NCBI GenBank assembly: GCA_027021365.1 | Contig: JALUUM010000005.1 | Span: 1 to 64,000, forward strand | DNA length: 64,000 nt | Source of the DNA: Spirochaetales bacterium | GTDB lineage: Bacteria > Spirochaetota > Spirochaetia > SZUA-6 | Reading direction: 5' to 3' | Part shown: positions 8,901 through 17,847 of the stretch, one piece after another | Layout of the letters: the number at the start of each line of letters is the position of its first letter | Numbering within the stretch: the first letter of the stretch is position 1 | Translations under genes and position numbers: made by a program | Notes under the pieces: model-generated | The model's input: only the letters and a program-made list of their open reading frames with translations | Databases searched by the model: none | Told to the model about the DNA's origin: nothing

Positions 8901-9660
8901 AATCATCGAGAACCCTGTTCTCGTGCGTAGTAATGGAGACATTTTCTATCGATATACCCTGGAGAGAGAGAGCCGTGCCCATTGCATAGAGAAAAAATGG
9001 TGTATCTTCGGTCTGTACGGTCATACGGGTATAGTTGGGATCAGAATTGTCGAAGTCAATTTTTATGGGATAAAGTATGCGGGTAACTTCCGGTTTTAGC
9101 TGGTACAGTGCCCTGGCTACCCGCTCGTTTACATATTCCTTTGCAGAGAGAGGGTCGTTGTCACGCACAAGTTTCCTGAAAATTTCCCTGAAATTGAAAT
9201 CAAGTTGCAAAAGCCAGTCGGCAATATTCCTTTCCTCCCTCAAGAACCCTTTGAATCTATCCACGATCAAACGGCTACCTACATTTAAACCTTCGGGTCT
9301 TCTCCTGCGTTTCGAGCCTCTTTGCTTTTGTATCTTTCTTGTTCTCTTCCTCCCCGTAAAGATTTCACCCTCCGTAATATCCATTCCGGAAGAGGAGAGT
9401 ATCCCGGTAATCAGGGAAAAAACAGAGGAAAAGTCGTAGGCAATTACCGTTATGCTTATCCTTCGCTCAGGTCCTCGATCCTGATGGGAGATCACTCTCA
9501 CCGGCTTCTCCGGAGAAATTCTCTTCGCTATCTCGATATGACTACAGATCTCTTTGGGAGTAAAGCTCTCCCGGTATTTTCTGTCGAAACTATCCAGGAA
9601 ATCTTTAATTTCCCCTATCTCGAGGCTGGAACAGTACTTTAATATTTCAATAGTCTTCAA
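5926..9660 (-). CDS. glnE: Glutamine synthetase adenylyltransferase (GlnE) with two N-terminal ACT-like domains
   Basis: Adds AMP to, and may remove it from, glutamine synthetase. At 1244 residues it is about 300 longer than the usual 950. Two ACT-like segments come first (about residues 67-103 and 212-262, the second with FLYAMGTALSLQGISIENV), as in GlnD and other amino-acid sensors. Nucleotidyltransferase domain 1 has GLGKFGG then SDIEI at about 462-480; domain 2 has GKLGGRELNYSSDIDL at about 970-990. Domain 2 keeps DxD, while domain 1 has DxE. The frame's first codon is TTG with no clear Shine-Dalgarno, so the start is uncertain. It lies downstream of glnA on the same strand, 95 bases away, with a hairpin between. 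Confidence 0.88.
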   Translation of the reverse strand: MKTIEILKYCSSLEIGEIKDFLDSFDRKYRESFTPKEICSHIEIAKRISPEKPVRVISHQDRGPERRISITVIAYDFSSVFSLITGILSSSGMDITEGEIFTGRKRTRKIQKQRGSKRRRRPEGLNVGSRLIVDRFKGFLREERNIADWLLQLDFNFREIFRKLVRDNDPLSAKEYVNERVARALYQLKPEVTRILYPIKIDFDNSDPNYTRMTVQTEDTPFFLYAMGTALSLQGISIENVSITTHENRVLDDFLFVTNEGKKITEPKQLDRIKLSVLLTKQFTYFLSQSPSPYSALLRFEELLQRVLDLPGKGRLLEMLFDVDTLKYLARLLGISDFLWEDFIRLQYETLIPMLKPHARQESFSDLPEQLCKKLDEVISREDTLEGKERVMNEYKDRQIFLMDLNHILLDGWDLKKLSINLTRLAECVVDKAFDLAYRAMKEIYGVPRSVAGLEAKYAVMGLGKFGGVALGYASDIEILFLYSDQGRTDGEKSLENSEFFEELVKRATKLIHAKREGIFHIDLRLRPFGSAGPLACSLERFCKYYGRGGKSHSYERLALVRMRRVGGDYDFGKMVERLRDEIVYTEDSIDLKEIRSLRARQYREKCKGGRLNAKFSPGALVDLEYAVQMLQVIHGSRNNKLRTPVLHDALERMVKAKILEREDFEQIADAYYFLRRLINALRMLRGSAKDLFLPESNSREYEHLARRMGYTSDDRLTASQRLNIDFETKTALIRKFLNRYFGRESVPGKGFGNIADLVLSSSIDEETVKKILLRGGFRDIRRAYKNFRNLGGSGERRNLFAKLAVLASDILRRVADPDVALNNWERFAGILNNPQHHFEVLLSQPKRLEIMLKIFSDSEFLANTLIRNPEFFEWVTLPENVGKVRTRESITMDFMELASSADEDEEWMNALRIMKRREILRIGTRDLCLGKPIEEIMFELSELAESCIRLSLGRATGEEQIHENLCILAFGKLGGRELNYSSDIDLFFVYDDTSVEDGFREKAADVARRVRVYLSGHTAEGYAYRVDLRLRPYGSSGELVQPVTSVIEYFKKNARPWEVQALIKLRPVGGNIKLGESIVSVLREVAFERYGKNQYKESISKMRVMGEKGGNLADSDQIDVKNGRGGIRDIEFLLQGLQLFHLAGRPGEITGNTLEAMDKLVEMKILGREEAEELREHYLFLRRVEHYLQIYGDRQKHAITQDDLEGIAKRMVDSTVKREDFIADLNHRLERVRDYFIRTLSPE

Positions 9661-9679
9661 TACAAGAGGATATAGTAAA

Positions 9680-9706
9680 GCCGGGCAGACTGTTCGTCAA
9701 CCCGGC
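9680..9706 (-). terminator. Hairpin between glnA and glnE
   Basis: GCCGGG (9680-9685) pairs with CCCGGC (9701-9706) around a 15-base loop; on the minus strand it is followed by only three T. It may lower read-through from glnA into glnE or act as a processing stem. Weak as a full terminator. Confidence 0.35.
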
Positions 9707-9755
9707 CGGATTTTCGACTTAAGGTTTCTAAAGGGAGTAAAGATTTACGATCCTA

Positions 9756-11171
9756 TCAGATATCATAGTACAGAGCAAACTCCCAGGGATGCGGCCTCAG
9801 GTCGAGTTCCTGAACCTCGTGGGTCATCTTGTAATCTATCCATGTCTCTATGACATCACTCGTGAACACATCACCACGGAGGAGGTAATCGTGATCCTCC
9901 TTCAGCCTCTCCAGAGCCTCCCTCAGAGAACCGGGTGTCTGCGGTACCTTTGCCAGTTCTTCCGGTGGCAGGTCGTATATATCCTTGTCCAGGGGCTCTC
10001 CGGGGTCCATCTTGTTCATTATTCCGTCGATTGCTGCCATCAAAATGGCAGAGAAGGCGAGATAGGGGTTGGAACTGGGGTCAGGGCATCTAAACTCAAG
10101 CCTCTTTGCCTTGGGAGAGGGAGAATACATTGGGATTCTTACCGCAGCACTTCTGTTACGCCTTGAATAGGCAAGATTTACAGGAGCCTCGAAACCGGGT
10201 ACCAGCCTCTTATAGCTGTTGGTGGTCGGGTTGGTGAATGCGAGGAGCGAACCGGCATGCTTCAGGATTCCTCCTATTGCATATAGCGCTGTTTCGGATA
10301 ACCCAGCATAACCATCACCTGCAAAGAGATTCTTACCATTCTTCCACAGAGACATATGAACATGCATTCCGCTCCCATTGTCATTGAAGAGCGGTTTGGG
10401 CATGAAAGTGACTGTCTTATTGTGCTTACGAGCGGTATTCTTAACAACGTACTTGTACTTCAAAAGGTTATCGGCACACTGTACGAGCGGGGCAAAGCGA
10501 ATATCGATCTCTGCCTGTCCTCCGGTAGCTACCTCATGATGCTGAGCCTCTACCTCGACTCCAATCGATTCAAGTATCAGCATCATTTCACTTCTTATAT
10601 CCTGCAGACTGTCCATCGGTGGTACCGGAAAGTATCCCTCTTTGTACCTTGGCTTGTAACCGAGGTTCGGTTCTTCCACTCTTCCCGAATTCCACTGACC
10701 TTCCTTTGAATCTATGTGGTAGTATCCCTCATGTGCATTCTGGTCGAATCTTATGTCATCGAATATGAAAAACTCAGCCTCGGGGCCAAAGTAGGCCGTA
10801 TCGGAAACACCTATCTGTTTCACATAGTTAGCTGCTTTCCTTGCGATATTCCTCGGATCGCGAGTATAGTCCTCTCCCGTGATTGGATCACATATGTTGC
10901 ATATAAGGACCAGTGTTTTTGCCTGGAGAAAGGGGTCGATAAAAGCAGTTTCAGCAACGGGCTTTACCAGCATGTCGGATTCGTTTATTGCCTGCCAGCC
11001 CCTTATACTGGAACCATCTATGCCAAATCCCTGATCGAAGGATTCCTTCGTAAGTTCCCTCACAGGTACGGAGAGGTGCTGCCAGAGTCCCGGAAAATCC
11101 ATAAATCGCAGATCCACGACCTCGACACCCTCTTTTGAAATAAGCTCGAATACCTTGTCTACTTCACTCAT
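9756..11171 (-). CDS. glnA: Glutamine synthetase type I
   Basis: Makes glutamine from glutamate, ammonia and ATP. The 471-residue length fits GSI. Visible blocks are the beta-grasp signature [11 protein letters not shown], the metal/glutamate region AEFFIFDD, the ATP-binding [10 protein letters not shown] segment, and NRSAAVRIP. Tyr399 in IYDLPPEE is at the site modified by GlnE in the GSI-beta class, so regulation by adenylylation is likely. GGAGG precedes the ATG by nine bases. A sigma-54-type promoter and two palindromic sites lie upstream, and a sigma-54 activator gene precedes it on the same strand. Confidence 0.97.
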   Translation of the reverse strand: MSEVDKVFELISKEGVEVVDLRFMDFPGLWQHLSVPVRELTKESFDQGFGIDGSSIRGWQAINESDMLVKPVAETAFIDPFLQAKTLVLICNICDPITGEDYTRDPRNIARKAANYVKQIGVSDTAYFGPEAEFFIFDDIRFDQNAHEGYYHIDSKEGQWNSGRVEEPNLGYKPRYKEGYFPVPPMDSLQDIRSEMMLILESIGVEVEAQHHEVATGGQAEIDIRFAPLVQCADNLLKYKYVVKNTARKHNKTVTFMPKPLFNDNGSGMHVHMSLWKNGKNLFAGDGYAGLSETALYAIGGILKHAGSLLAFTNPTTNSYKRLVPGFEAPVNLAYSRRNRSAAVRIPMYSPSPKAKRLEFRCPDPSSNPYLAFSAILMAAIDGIMNKMDPGEPLDKDIYDLPPEELAKVPQTPGSLREALERLKEDHDYLLRGDVFTSDVIETWIDYKMTHEVQELDLRPHPWEFALYYDI

Positions 11172-11229
11172 AAATCAAGACCTCCATACTATCGGTTATA
11201 TTAAATAAAATTATCTTGTCATAATATCA

Positions 11230-11245
11230 AGCAAGTCACATGCCA
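11230..11245 (-). promoter_or_regulatory. Sigma-54 promoter of glnA
   Basis: On the minus strand the bases read TGGCATGTGACTTGCT. This matches the -24/-12 consensus TGGCACG-N4-TTGCW at every defined base but one, with correct GG-to-GC spacing. Transcription would start near 11218, about 45 bases before the glnA ATG. Confidence 0.75.
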
Positions 11246-11321
11246 CATAGAAGATCGTTGCTATAAGATTACCGTGCAAACAGTTATCAAAGGATGTACC
11301 TTTATGGAACATCAATAAATC

Positions 11322-11335
11322 CTACAAAAATGTAG
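11322..11335. promoter_or_regulatory. Palindromic operator/UAS copy 1 (CTACA-N4-TGTAG)
   Basis: A perfect 5+5 inverted repeat around AAAA, 77 bases upstream of the sigma-54 -24 element. With the second copy at 11353-11366 it forms a pair 31 bp apart, about three helical turns. Position and spacing suit binding of the activator encoded next door; this is inference. Confidence 0.55.
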
Positions 11336-11352
11336 TATCTGGAAGAAACAAC

Positions 11353-11366
11353 CTACATAAATGTAG
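11353..11366. promoter_or_regulatory. Palindromic operator/UAS copy 2 (CTACA-N4-TGTAG)
   Basis: The same arms around TAAA. It lies between the activator gene stop (11403) and glnA, so it is upstream of glnA in the direction of transcription. Confidence 0.55.
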
Positions 11367-11402
11367 CAAAAGTGGGTCAATGGAAAAGCCGGGGAGGAAT
11401 TA

Positions 11403-12959
11403 CTACGGAGAATACCTCTTTACATCGATCCGATATTTTTTCACCCTCAGTCCGAATTTTCTCTCTGTGATACCTAAGAGCTTTGCTGCCCTGGCCTGGT
11501 TGCCATGAGTCGATTTCAAGGCATCTATCACCAGGTCACGTTCAACATTTGCAATAACGGTTTCCAGCCTTCCTTTGAAGGTGGTACCACTTGCCTCGGC
11601 TGTCTGTAGGGTGGGTGGCAGGTGATGACCGTGTATCACATCGTCTCTGGTAAGGAGAACGGCTCTCTCTATACAGTTTTCCAGCTCCCTCACATTACCC
11701 GGCCAATGATAACTCATCATCATATCGATAGCCTGTGTTGAAATCCTCTTCACCCTCTTGTTGTTCAGCCTGCTGTACTTTTCTACGAAGTAATCGGCAA
11801 GGAGCAGAATATCCGTTTTTCTCTCCCGTAAGGGCGGTACATGAATCGGGAAAACATTGAGCCTGTAGTACAGATCCTGTCTGAAGAGCTCTTTTTCTAT
11901 CAACTCTTCCAGATTCCTGTTGGTAGCCGCTATTACCCTTACATCGACCTTTATGGTTTTCACTCCCCCCACCCTTTCGAATTCCTTCTCCTGCAATACG
12001 CGAAGGAGCTTTATCTGCAAGGCGGGAGAGAGATCCCCGATCTCATCGAGGAATATGGTGCCCCCGTCTGCAAGTTCGAATCGCCCCTTTCTTAAAGAGA
12101 CGGCTCCGGTGAAGGCCCCCTTTTCGTGTCCGAAAAGCTCACTCTCTATGACGCTCTCAGGAAGGGCGGCACAGTTGACACGAATGAAAGGTTTATCGGC
12201 TCTTGCACTGTGGTAATGAATAGCATGGGCAATCAGCTCTTTCCCAGTACCACTCTCTCCCCTTATCAACACCGTTGCATCGCTTTCCGATACCTGCTCG
12301 ATAAGGTGGTAAACCTGCTGCATGGACTGGGAATTACCTATTATATTGTCGGGTTTGAATTTTGTCTTCAACTCTTCCTGCAGACGGGTATTCTCCTCGA
12401 GAAGTTCATGATAGCTCTCCTCTGCAAGCTGCCTTAACCTTACCGCCTGGGCAATCATGGAAGCTACTATGGAGAGGAGATGCATATCCCTCTCCAGGGA
12501 AACCGTATCATCATATACCCTGTCTGCACAGAGTGCCCCGATGACTTCACCTTCCAGTTTAATCGGCACACATAGAAAGGATATCTCCCTCTCTACATCA
12601 TCGTACCTCGAACCTGTTTTGTTCAAGAACCTCGGTTCTTCCGACACTTTCGGGATTAAGGCAGGCTTTCCTGTTCTGAAAACCTCTCCTGTAATGCCCT
12701 CACCCAACCTGTATCTGCCCCTCTCCCTTTGGCTTGCAGAGAGTCCGTAGGCTGCTTCTATGTATATCTCTCCTATCGTCCTGTCTATCAGAGCAAGGCT
12801 TCCCCTGACGAGATTCAAGTATCTTGCGAGAACCACCAACACGGGATCGACAACCTTTTTTAAATCGATGCTTGAATCGAGAATCCTGCTTATTTCAAGA
12901 AGAAGTGAGATTTCCCAATCTTTCTTTCTCTCTTTCTGTCGTTTGTTTGTTGTCAACAT
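11403..12959 (-). CDS. Sigma-54-dependent activator, GAF-AAA+-Fis (NifA/NtrC class)
   Basis: Transcription activator of 518 residues for sigma-54 RNA polymerase. Order: GAF sensor domain (about 25-175), AAA+ domain (about 205-435) with Walker A GESGTGKE, the sigma-54-contacting GAFTGA loop, Walker [11 protein letters not shown], and a C-terminal Fis-type helix-turn-helix ([16 protein letters not shown]). It has no receiver domain, so it is not a two-component regulator; the GAF plus ATPase plan resembles NifA, but no nif structural genes are in the window. Given that glnA with a sigma-54 promoter is next, control of glutamine synthesis is the likely role. The start has only a weak Shine-Dalgarno. 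Confidence 0.9.
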   Translation of the reverse strand: MLTTNKRQKERKKDWEISLLLEISRILDSSIDLKKVVDPVLVVLARYLNLVRGSLALIDRTIGEIYIEAAYGLSASQRERGRYRLGEGITGEVFRTGKPALIPKVSEEPRFLNKTGSRYDDVEREISFLCVPIKLEGEVIGALCADRVYDDTVSLERDMHLLSIVASMIAQAVRLRQLAEESYHELLEENTRLQEELKTKFKPDNIIGNSQSMQQVYHLIEQVSESDATVLIRGESGTGKELIAHAIHYHSARADKPFIRVNCAALPESVIESELFGHEKGAFTGAVSLRKGRFELADGGTIFLDEIGDLSPALQIKLLRVLQEKEFERVGGVKTIKVDVRVIAATNRNLEELIEKELFRQDLYYRLNVFPIHVPPLRERKTDILLLADYFVEKYSRLNNKRVKRISTQAIDMMMSYHWPGNVRELENCIERAVLLTRDDVIHGHHLPPTLQTAEASGTTFKGRLETVIANVERDLVIDALKSTHGNQARAAKLLGITERKFGLRVKKYRIDVKRYSP

Positions 12960-12989
12960 TGTCTTAACTCATCAGCGGGACAAGAAGTT

Positions 12990-13448
12990 TCAATTGTCAG
13001 TGAGAATTTCAAGATCATAACGATCCTGCGCCCATGCCTTGTGTTTTTTTTCTTCTTCGGCAAGTCTGCTAAAAAGGTACTTCGCATCACTGTCAGATGT
13101 TTTTTCCTCCAGCCATTTGTAGAGTTGGAAAGATTTGTCTTCCCTCTCGATAACGAGCAGCAGAAAATCCTGGTAGCTCATTTCCTCCGAAAATTCCACA
13201 TCCACGGCGTAATCACCTATCTTGATATCGATCACCCTCCTATCGGGAAGAACGCGGGCAATGTCTCCGCTCTCCTTCAGTTCTCTCAGGCGTTTCTCAT
13301 GTTCCTTTTCCTGATCCACCATGGTAAGGAGCAATTTGCGAAGACCCTTACCGGAGGTTTTACCTGCATAGGTAAGGTATATATTCTGGGCCTCTACCTC
13401 TTTTTCAATAGCAAAATCTATAATGGAATCTATACTGTCAAAATTCAT
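12990..13448 (-). CDS. Rubrerythrin-like ferritin-fold di-iron protein
   Basis: A 152-residue four-helix protein with paired Glu and ExxH motifs (EVEAQN, DQEKEHEKR, EREDKSFQL, AEEEKKHKAW), the ligands of a di-iron site in the rubrerythrin/ferritin-like family. There is no C-terminal rubredoxin (CxxC) domain. Members commonly reduce peroxide in anaerobes; that role here is inferred. GGGAGGA lies just before the ATG. It sits 31 bases upstream of the sigma-54 activator on the same strand, so the two may be cotranscribed. Confidence 0.8.
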   Translation of the reverse strand: MNFDSIDSIIDFAIEKEVEAQNIYLTYAGKTSGKGLRKLLLTMVDQEKEHEKRLRELKESGDIARVLPDRRVIDIKIGDYAVDVEFSEEMSYQDFLLLVIEREDKSFQLYKWLEEKTSDSDAKYLFSRLAEEEKKHKAWAQDRYDLEILTDN

Positions 13449-13513
13449 GATTCCTCCCCGCTGTGTACGTTATCATAAGAGCTGAATCATGTCAAAGATT
13501 ATGTAGCAAGCCC

Positions 13514-13542
13514 TTGACAGACTCAAAATGATACATTATATA
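13514..13542 (+). promoter_or_regulatory. Sigma-70 promoter for the HEAT-repeat cyclase
   Basis: TTGACA (13514-13519), 17-base spacer, TATATA (13537-13542; an overlapping TATAAT is at 13539-13544 with 19 bases). The start codon is 33 bases downstream. Confidence 0.6.
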
Positions 13543-13574
13543 ATATATTAAATAAAGTTATCATAGTGAGATAA

Positions 13575-16500
13575 ATGTTAAAAACTATTAATAATAAATT
13601 ATTACATAAAGAGGCAAAAAAAACCGTACTCTCTCTCCTTAAGAATTTTTATGACGAAGAGACCTTCAATATCCTGATAAAGGAATTCTATGACTCAGAC
13701 ATAGAAATCAGCCTTGCTGCTATCAACGCATCCAGTTCGATAGGTAATGAAATTGCAATACCGCACCTCTACAAACTCATTGAAAAGGGAAAACAGCAGC
13801 AAAAACTGGCCTCCATCAAAGCCCTGGCTGCTATTAGAGCCCCCTCCTCCATCAATATGCTTGTAAAGTACTACAAGCTATTTCAGGACGAGGAATTACG
13901 AACTGAAATCCTCAAAGCGGTAAACGATATTCTACCCTTCGACAGGAATGTTGTCGAAATGAACCGGGCGGTTCTCCTTGATGCGCATTCGTCAGACGAA
14001 ATGAAGATTCATGCGATCCGGGGGATGATAGAGACGGGCGAACTCGATTTCATCAAGGATGTCATCTCCCAATCATCTCCCGAGGTAAGGCGGGAGGCTT
14101 TCAAGTTAATACTCAACTCCAGAGCTCAAGCCGATAAACTGTTGAATTATTTTCATGAAAAGGTAGACGATTTTACACCGTACACACTGGGTGTTTTCCT
14201 TACTGCATACCTTCTTAAAACCGAAAGACCCCAACATACGTTTCTGATTGAGAAACTTCAGAATTCTGACCACAGGGTTTTTACTTCCTTCATACAGACC
14301 CTCTCAGAATACGGTGGCGATTTTAGCCAGCCAACGCGTGTTTTCAGGCTGTTGATGGTTGCTCCCTTTATTGATTTTGATGTGGAAGCCAAAACGGGTG
14401 ATCAGATAAAGAGGATGATAGAGCAGATCAAAGCGAAATCTCCTCATTTGCTGAACGAATTAACAGTCATCACCCTTGCCCATCTGGAAACAGTCTTCGT
14501 AAAATCAAAAAAGAACTATATATCACTAAAGGGAATCACAGAAAGAGAAACTCTGCTAAGTGTTGTCTTTGCCAATATATTGGAAAGATATGCAAACAGG
14601 GAACTCCTTCAGAAGGTTCAAAACTATTTCAAATCACAGCTACAGGGCGATGCAAATGAAATAATTTTCGAAATCAAAAAACACTTAAGAGATGCTCCTC
14701 CGGAGGACAAGTACAAGTTTGAAGCCTGTCTTTCTCTCTTCAAACTTGATAAGACACCGGAACTGCTTAACCTGGTAAAGACACTCTCCAATATCAACTT
14801 CGAAAGGCCTAACCTCTTACGACGTTTAAATAGACTTGTGCGGGTTTCCGGATATCTCAAGATCAGGAACTCAATAAAGCGACTCAACTCTATCCTTCAA
14901 TTTGCAAGGGAAGAGAGGATAACCTTTCTAACAGAAACACTGCTTGTGACTCTTCTGGAACTTCTATCCAAATCTGTTATAGACCAGGCAAGGAGAATAC
15001 TCTCCTCGGGACACAGGAATATCTCGGAGCTGCGGGGAGTGATAAGGGGTAGTAGATTTATACCACCCAACTTGATAGTTGCCTCGCTCCTTCACTTTCT
15101 CATTCTTCCAGATACAGAACCTGAGCTGAAAACCCTGGCGCTGGACACCCTGAAGCACCTGAAAATAAATGAAGTGAGAGGTGCCGTTCATTCTTTGATC
15201 AACGCAGTAAAGTCGAACACACTGACAAATGAGCACAGGAAACTGGTAGGAGAGATCGTAGCTTCACAGGGAGATTCATCCAATATACAGTCACTGATCG
15301 ACCTCACCACAAGCAGCGATGATGAAATCAAGAAGATTGCGATTTCCTCGATAAGAGAAATATCGAGAAGAATCCCCAATGCCCCTACGGATATCATTAC
15401 AAACAGGCTCTATATACTTCTTGAAGATGACAATCCTGAGATAAGAAACGAAGCTCTTCTCGGGTTGATTGCATTGAATGACGACTATGCGTTTCAGGTC
15501 TTAAGGGATAGCTTTCAGAGAGAGGATGGTAAAACGGCTTCATTCCTTATACGAAATATTCAACCAATGATAAATCACGAGATACTATCCATACTTCTCG
15601 AACAGGTGGTAAGAGAAGATGAAGAAATACAGGAAGCATTAAGAGAGGTCCTTAATACACTGTGCAGGGGTGAAATGGCCGAAGAAATAAGGAACCATCT
15701 GATAAACACTCTCAAAGTGGCTGCAGAAGGCAAATCTACCCTGAAAAAAACAGAACCAAAACCGGCCGAAGAGGAAAGATCAACCGGTATACTGGAACAC
15801 GCAAAGCTGGAATTCAAATTCAAGAGGGAAAACTCTCAAATACTCACGGTAATGTTCATAGACATCGTTGGATATACCGAAAAATCCTCCTCCACAGACA
15901 TGACCGATATAATAGAACTGATTCAGAATTTCGAATCTATCACCCTTCCGTTGATAAAGAATTACAAGGGTACCTTGATAAAAAAGATGGGGGACGGACT
16001 GCTTGCAGTATTCAAACACCCATTGAACGCCGTACTTGCGGCACTTGCCATTCAAAAGAAGATCTCTGAATACAACGAGTTGAAAGTCGAGTCTGAAAAA
16101 TTCCAGGCAAGAATAGGGTTGAATACGGGACTTGTTATCAGAAAGGATGACGATATCTATGGTGATGTGGTAAATGTCGCCTCCAGAATGGAAACTTCGG
16201 CAAATCCAGGTGACATACTTCTTACCCAGGCTACCTATGAACAGATAAAGGATTACATAAAATGTACGAAACTCGGTAATATCCAGGTAAAAGGGAAACA
16301 TGAACCAATCCCTGCATACTCAGCAGTAGGGCTCGCAATGGATATATCGAGTCTGCTCAAGAAAAAAGAAGAACACGCTGCCGTAGCGGGAGAAAAAGCA
16401 CCAGGTAATGGTATCACACACTTCAAGGAATCTCTCTTCAATCCGAAATACGAGATACCTGCAAACATAGAAGAAAAGAGGGAAATCCTTGAAAAATTGA

Positions 16501-16628
16501 GCAGCCTGTTTACCGACCTAACAACAGCCATAGAAGAAATAGCCCAGAATTACCATGAAGAGTATATTTTCAAGAGATATCTGCAAAACAGATGGAATGA
16601 TTTATTGGAATCTTTAAAATCGACTTGA
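13575..16628 (+). CDS. HEAT-repeat protein with C-terminal class III nucleotide cyclase
   Basis: A 1017-residue soluble protein. About residues 1-730 are helical repeats of the HEAT/armadillo kind (e.g. DPDDEIKKIAISSIREIS-like units, with ASSIGNEIAIPHLYKLI early). The cyclase domain spans about 755-930: metal-binding Asp in FIDIVGYT, second Asp in KKMGDGLLAVF, and the transition-state NVASRMET block, so it should be active as an adenylate or guanylate cyclase; Lys in TLIKKMGDG points to ATP but does not prove it. A short helical tail follows. No membrane segment or known sensor domain is present, so the repeats probably sense a protein partner. The ATG lacks a strong Shine-Dalgarno. Confidence 0.85.
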   Translation: MLKTINNKLLHKEAKKTVLSLLKNFYDEETFNILIKEFYDSDIEISLAAINASSSIGNEIAIPHLYKLIEKGKQQQKLASIKALAAIRAPSSINMLVKYYKLFQDEELRTEILKAVNDILPFDRNVVEMNRAVLLDAHSSDEMKIHAIRGMIETGELDFIKDVISQSSPEVRREAFKLILNSRAQADKLLNYFHEKVDDFTPYTLGVFLTAYLLKTERPQHTFLIEKLQNSDHRVFTSFIQTLSEYGGDFSQPTRVFRLLMVAPFIDFDVEAKTGDQIKRMIEQIKAKSPHLLNELTVITLAHLETVFVKSKKNYISLKGITERETLLSVVFANILERYANRELLQKVQNYFKSQLQGDANEIIFEIKKHLRDAPPEDKYKFEACLSLFKLDKTPELLNLVKTLSNINFERPNLLRRLNRLVRVSGYLKIRNSIKRLNSILQFAREERITFLTETLLVTLLELLSKSVIDQARRILSSGHRNISELRGVIRGSRFIPPNLIVASLLHFLILPDTEPELKTLALDTLKHLKINEVRGAVHSLINAVKSNTLTNEHRKLVGEIVASQGDSSNIQSLIDLTTSSDDEIKKIAISSIREISRRIPNAPTDIITNRLYILLEDDNPEIRNEALLGLIALNDDYAFQVLRDSFQREDGKTASFLIRNIQPMINHEILSILLEQVVREDEEIQEALREVLNTLCRGEMAEEIRNHLINTLKVAAEGKSTLKKTEPKPAEEERSTGILEHAKLEFKFKRENSQILTVMFIDIVGYTEKSSSTDMTDIIELIQNFESITLPLIKNYKGTLIKKMGDGLLAVFKHPLNAVLAALAIQKKISEYNELKVESEKFQARIGLNTGLVIRKDDDIYGDVVNVASRMETSANPGDILLTQATYEQIKDYIKCTKLGNIQVKGKHEPIPAYSAVGLAMDISSLLKKKEEHAAVAGEKAPGNGITHFKESLFNPKYEIPANIEEKREILEKLSSLFTDLTTAIEEIAQNYHEEYIFKRYLQNRWNDLLESLKST

Positions 16629-16653
16629 CATTCTTCAGAACTATAAGTATATA
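16625..16653 (+). promoter_or_regulatory. Upstream promoter of infC operon
   Basis: TTGACA (16625-16630), 17-base spacer, TATATA (16648-16653). It overlaps the stop codon of the cyclase gene. Confidence 0.45.
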
Positions 16654-16667
16654 GAATCCGCTACCCT

Positions 16668-16696
16668 TTGACTCTTTCACGGTGTAATGTTATAGT
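16668..16696 (+). promoter_or_regulatory. Main promoter of infC operon
   Basis: TTGACT (16668-16673), 17-base spacer, TATAGT (16691-16696), ending 39 bases before the infC start. The two promoters are in tandem. Confidence 0.6.
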
Positions 16697-16735
16697 ATTC
16701 TATGATTTTTTATTCAGTTTTGATAAGGAGGGATA

Positions 16736-17254
16736 TTGGCTGACAGGGAGTTAAGGGTCAATGAGAGGATCCGGGTACGCGAGGTTAGATTGATAGATGA
16801 AAGTGGCAATCAGAGGGGCATAATTCCTACGATAGAAGCTCTCAAGATTGCCAGGGAGAGTGGATTGGATTTGGTAGAAGTAGCACCTTCTGCAAATCCG
16901 CCGGTATGCAAGATACTGGACTACGGTAAATACAAATTTGAACAGGAGAAAAAGGACAAGGAATCCAAGAAGAAGCAGAAACAGATAAAGCTCAAAGAAA
17001 TAAGGATGCAACCGAAGATCGATGACCATGACCTCGACTTCAAGACAAATCATATAAAGAAATTTCTGGAAGCCGGGAACAAGGTAAAGGTCACCGTAAG
17101 ATTCCGAGGTCGTGAACTTGCACATTTGGACCGAGGAGAGATGGTTCTTAACAAGGTGTTGGAACACCTGGGCGATTCGTTCAATGTAGAAAAGAGTCCT
17201 CACATGGAGGGACGCTTCATGTCGATGATTCTGAGTCCAAAATCAAAGAAATAG
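16736..17254 (+). CDS. infC: Translation initiation factor IF-3
   Basis: Binds the 30S subunit, checks the start codon and keeps subunits apart. The 172-residue protein has the N-domain ([20 protein letters not shown]), a lysine-rich linker and the C-domain ([13 protein letters not shown]). The start is TTG; AGGAGGG ends only three bases upstream, and an in-frame ATA precedes the TTG. In many bacteria infC uses a rare start codon that IF-3 rejects, giving autoregulation, and TTG/ATA here would suit that. It leads the conserved infC-rpmI-rplT operon. Confidence 0.96.
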   Translation: MADRELRVNERIRVREVRLIDESGNQRGIIPTIEALKIARESGLDLVEVAPSANPPVCKILDYGKYKFEQEKKDKESKKKQKQIKLKEIRMQPKIDDHDLDFKTNHIKKFLEAGNKVKVTVRFRGRELAHLDRGEMVLNKVLEHLGDSFNVEKSPHMEGRFMSMILSPKSKK

Positions 17255-17271
17255 ACAGAGAGGAAAGAAAG

Positions 17272-17469
17272 ATGCCAAAGATGAAGACTCGCAGAAGTGC
17301 AAAGAAGAGGTTTTCACTTACAGGAAATGGTAAGGTAAAATACAAGAAACAGGGATTGAGACATATCCTCACCAAGAAAAGCAGGAAACGGAAGAGAAGA
17401 CTGAGACATCCGGCTATTCTGGATCCTGTTGAACAGAAGAGAATAAAAAAAGTATTACCATACGGTTAA
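17272..17469 (+). CDS. rpmI: 50S ribosomal protein L35
   Basis: A 65-residue, very basic protein beginning [14 protein letters not shown], the L35 signature, and ending KKVLPYG. It sits between infC and rplT with short gaps, preceded by GAGAGGAAAG. Confidence 0.97.
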   Translation: MPKMKTRRSAKKRFSLTGNGKVKYKKQGLRHILTKKSRKRKRRLRHPAILDPVEQKRIKKVLPYG

Positions 17470-17487
17470 TCAGGGAGATACGGAGAA

Positions 17488-17847
17488 ATGGCAAGAGCTA
17501 CAAACAGTGTGAAGAGGAACAGAAGAAGAAACAAGATTCTCAAGATGGCAAAGGGTTACTGGGGCAGAAGGAGCAAACTCTACAAGAGTGCCAAGGAAAC
17601 GGTAGAGAAGGGTCTTCAGTACGCTTATAGGGACAGAAAACAGAAAAAGAGATATTTCAGACAGTTGTGGATAACAAGAATTTCAGCGATGTGCCGTGAA
17701 AACGGGATAACCTACTCACGTTTCATGAATGGACTGAATCGTGCCGGTATAACTATAAACAGAAAGGCACTTTCCAACATGGCAATTGAAGATCCTGCAG
17801 CTTTCAAAAACTTGATCGAGAAAGCCAAGGAAAGTTTAAATGGTTAG
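17488..17847 (+). CDS. rplT: 50S ribosomal protein L20
   Basis: A 119-residue basic protein starting MARATNSVKRNRRR, with the KGYWGRRSKLYKSAKE block and a C-terminal NRKALSNMA segment of L20. L20 binds 23S rRNA early in assembly and in several bacteria represses its own operon; I see no obvious leader structure for that here. Its end overlaps the next coding region by eight bases. Confidence 0.97.
   Translation: MARATNSVKRNRRRNKILKMAKGYWGRRSKLYKSAKETVEKGLQYAYRDRKQKKRYFRQLWITRISAMCRENGITYSRFMNGLNRAGITINRKALSNMAIEDPAAFKNLIEKAKESLNG

Noticed and set aside
11403..12959. Calling the activator NifA
   Set aside because: The domain plan fits, but no nitrogenase genes are in the window and the nearby target is glnA, so only a class name is given.
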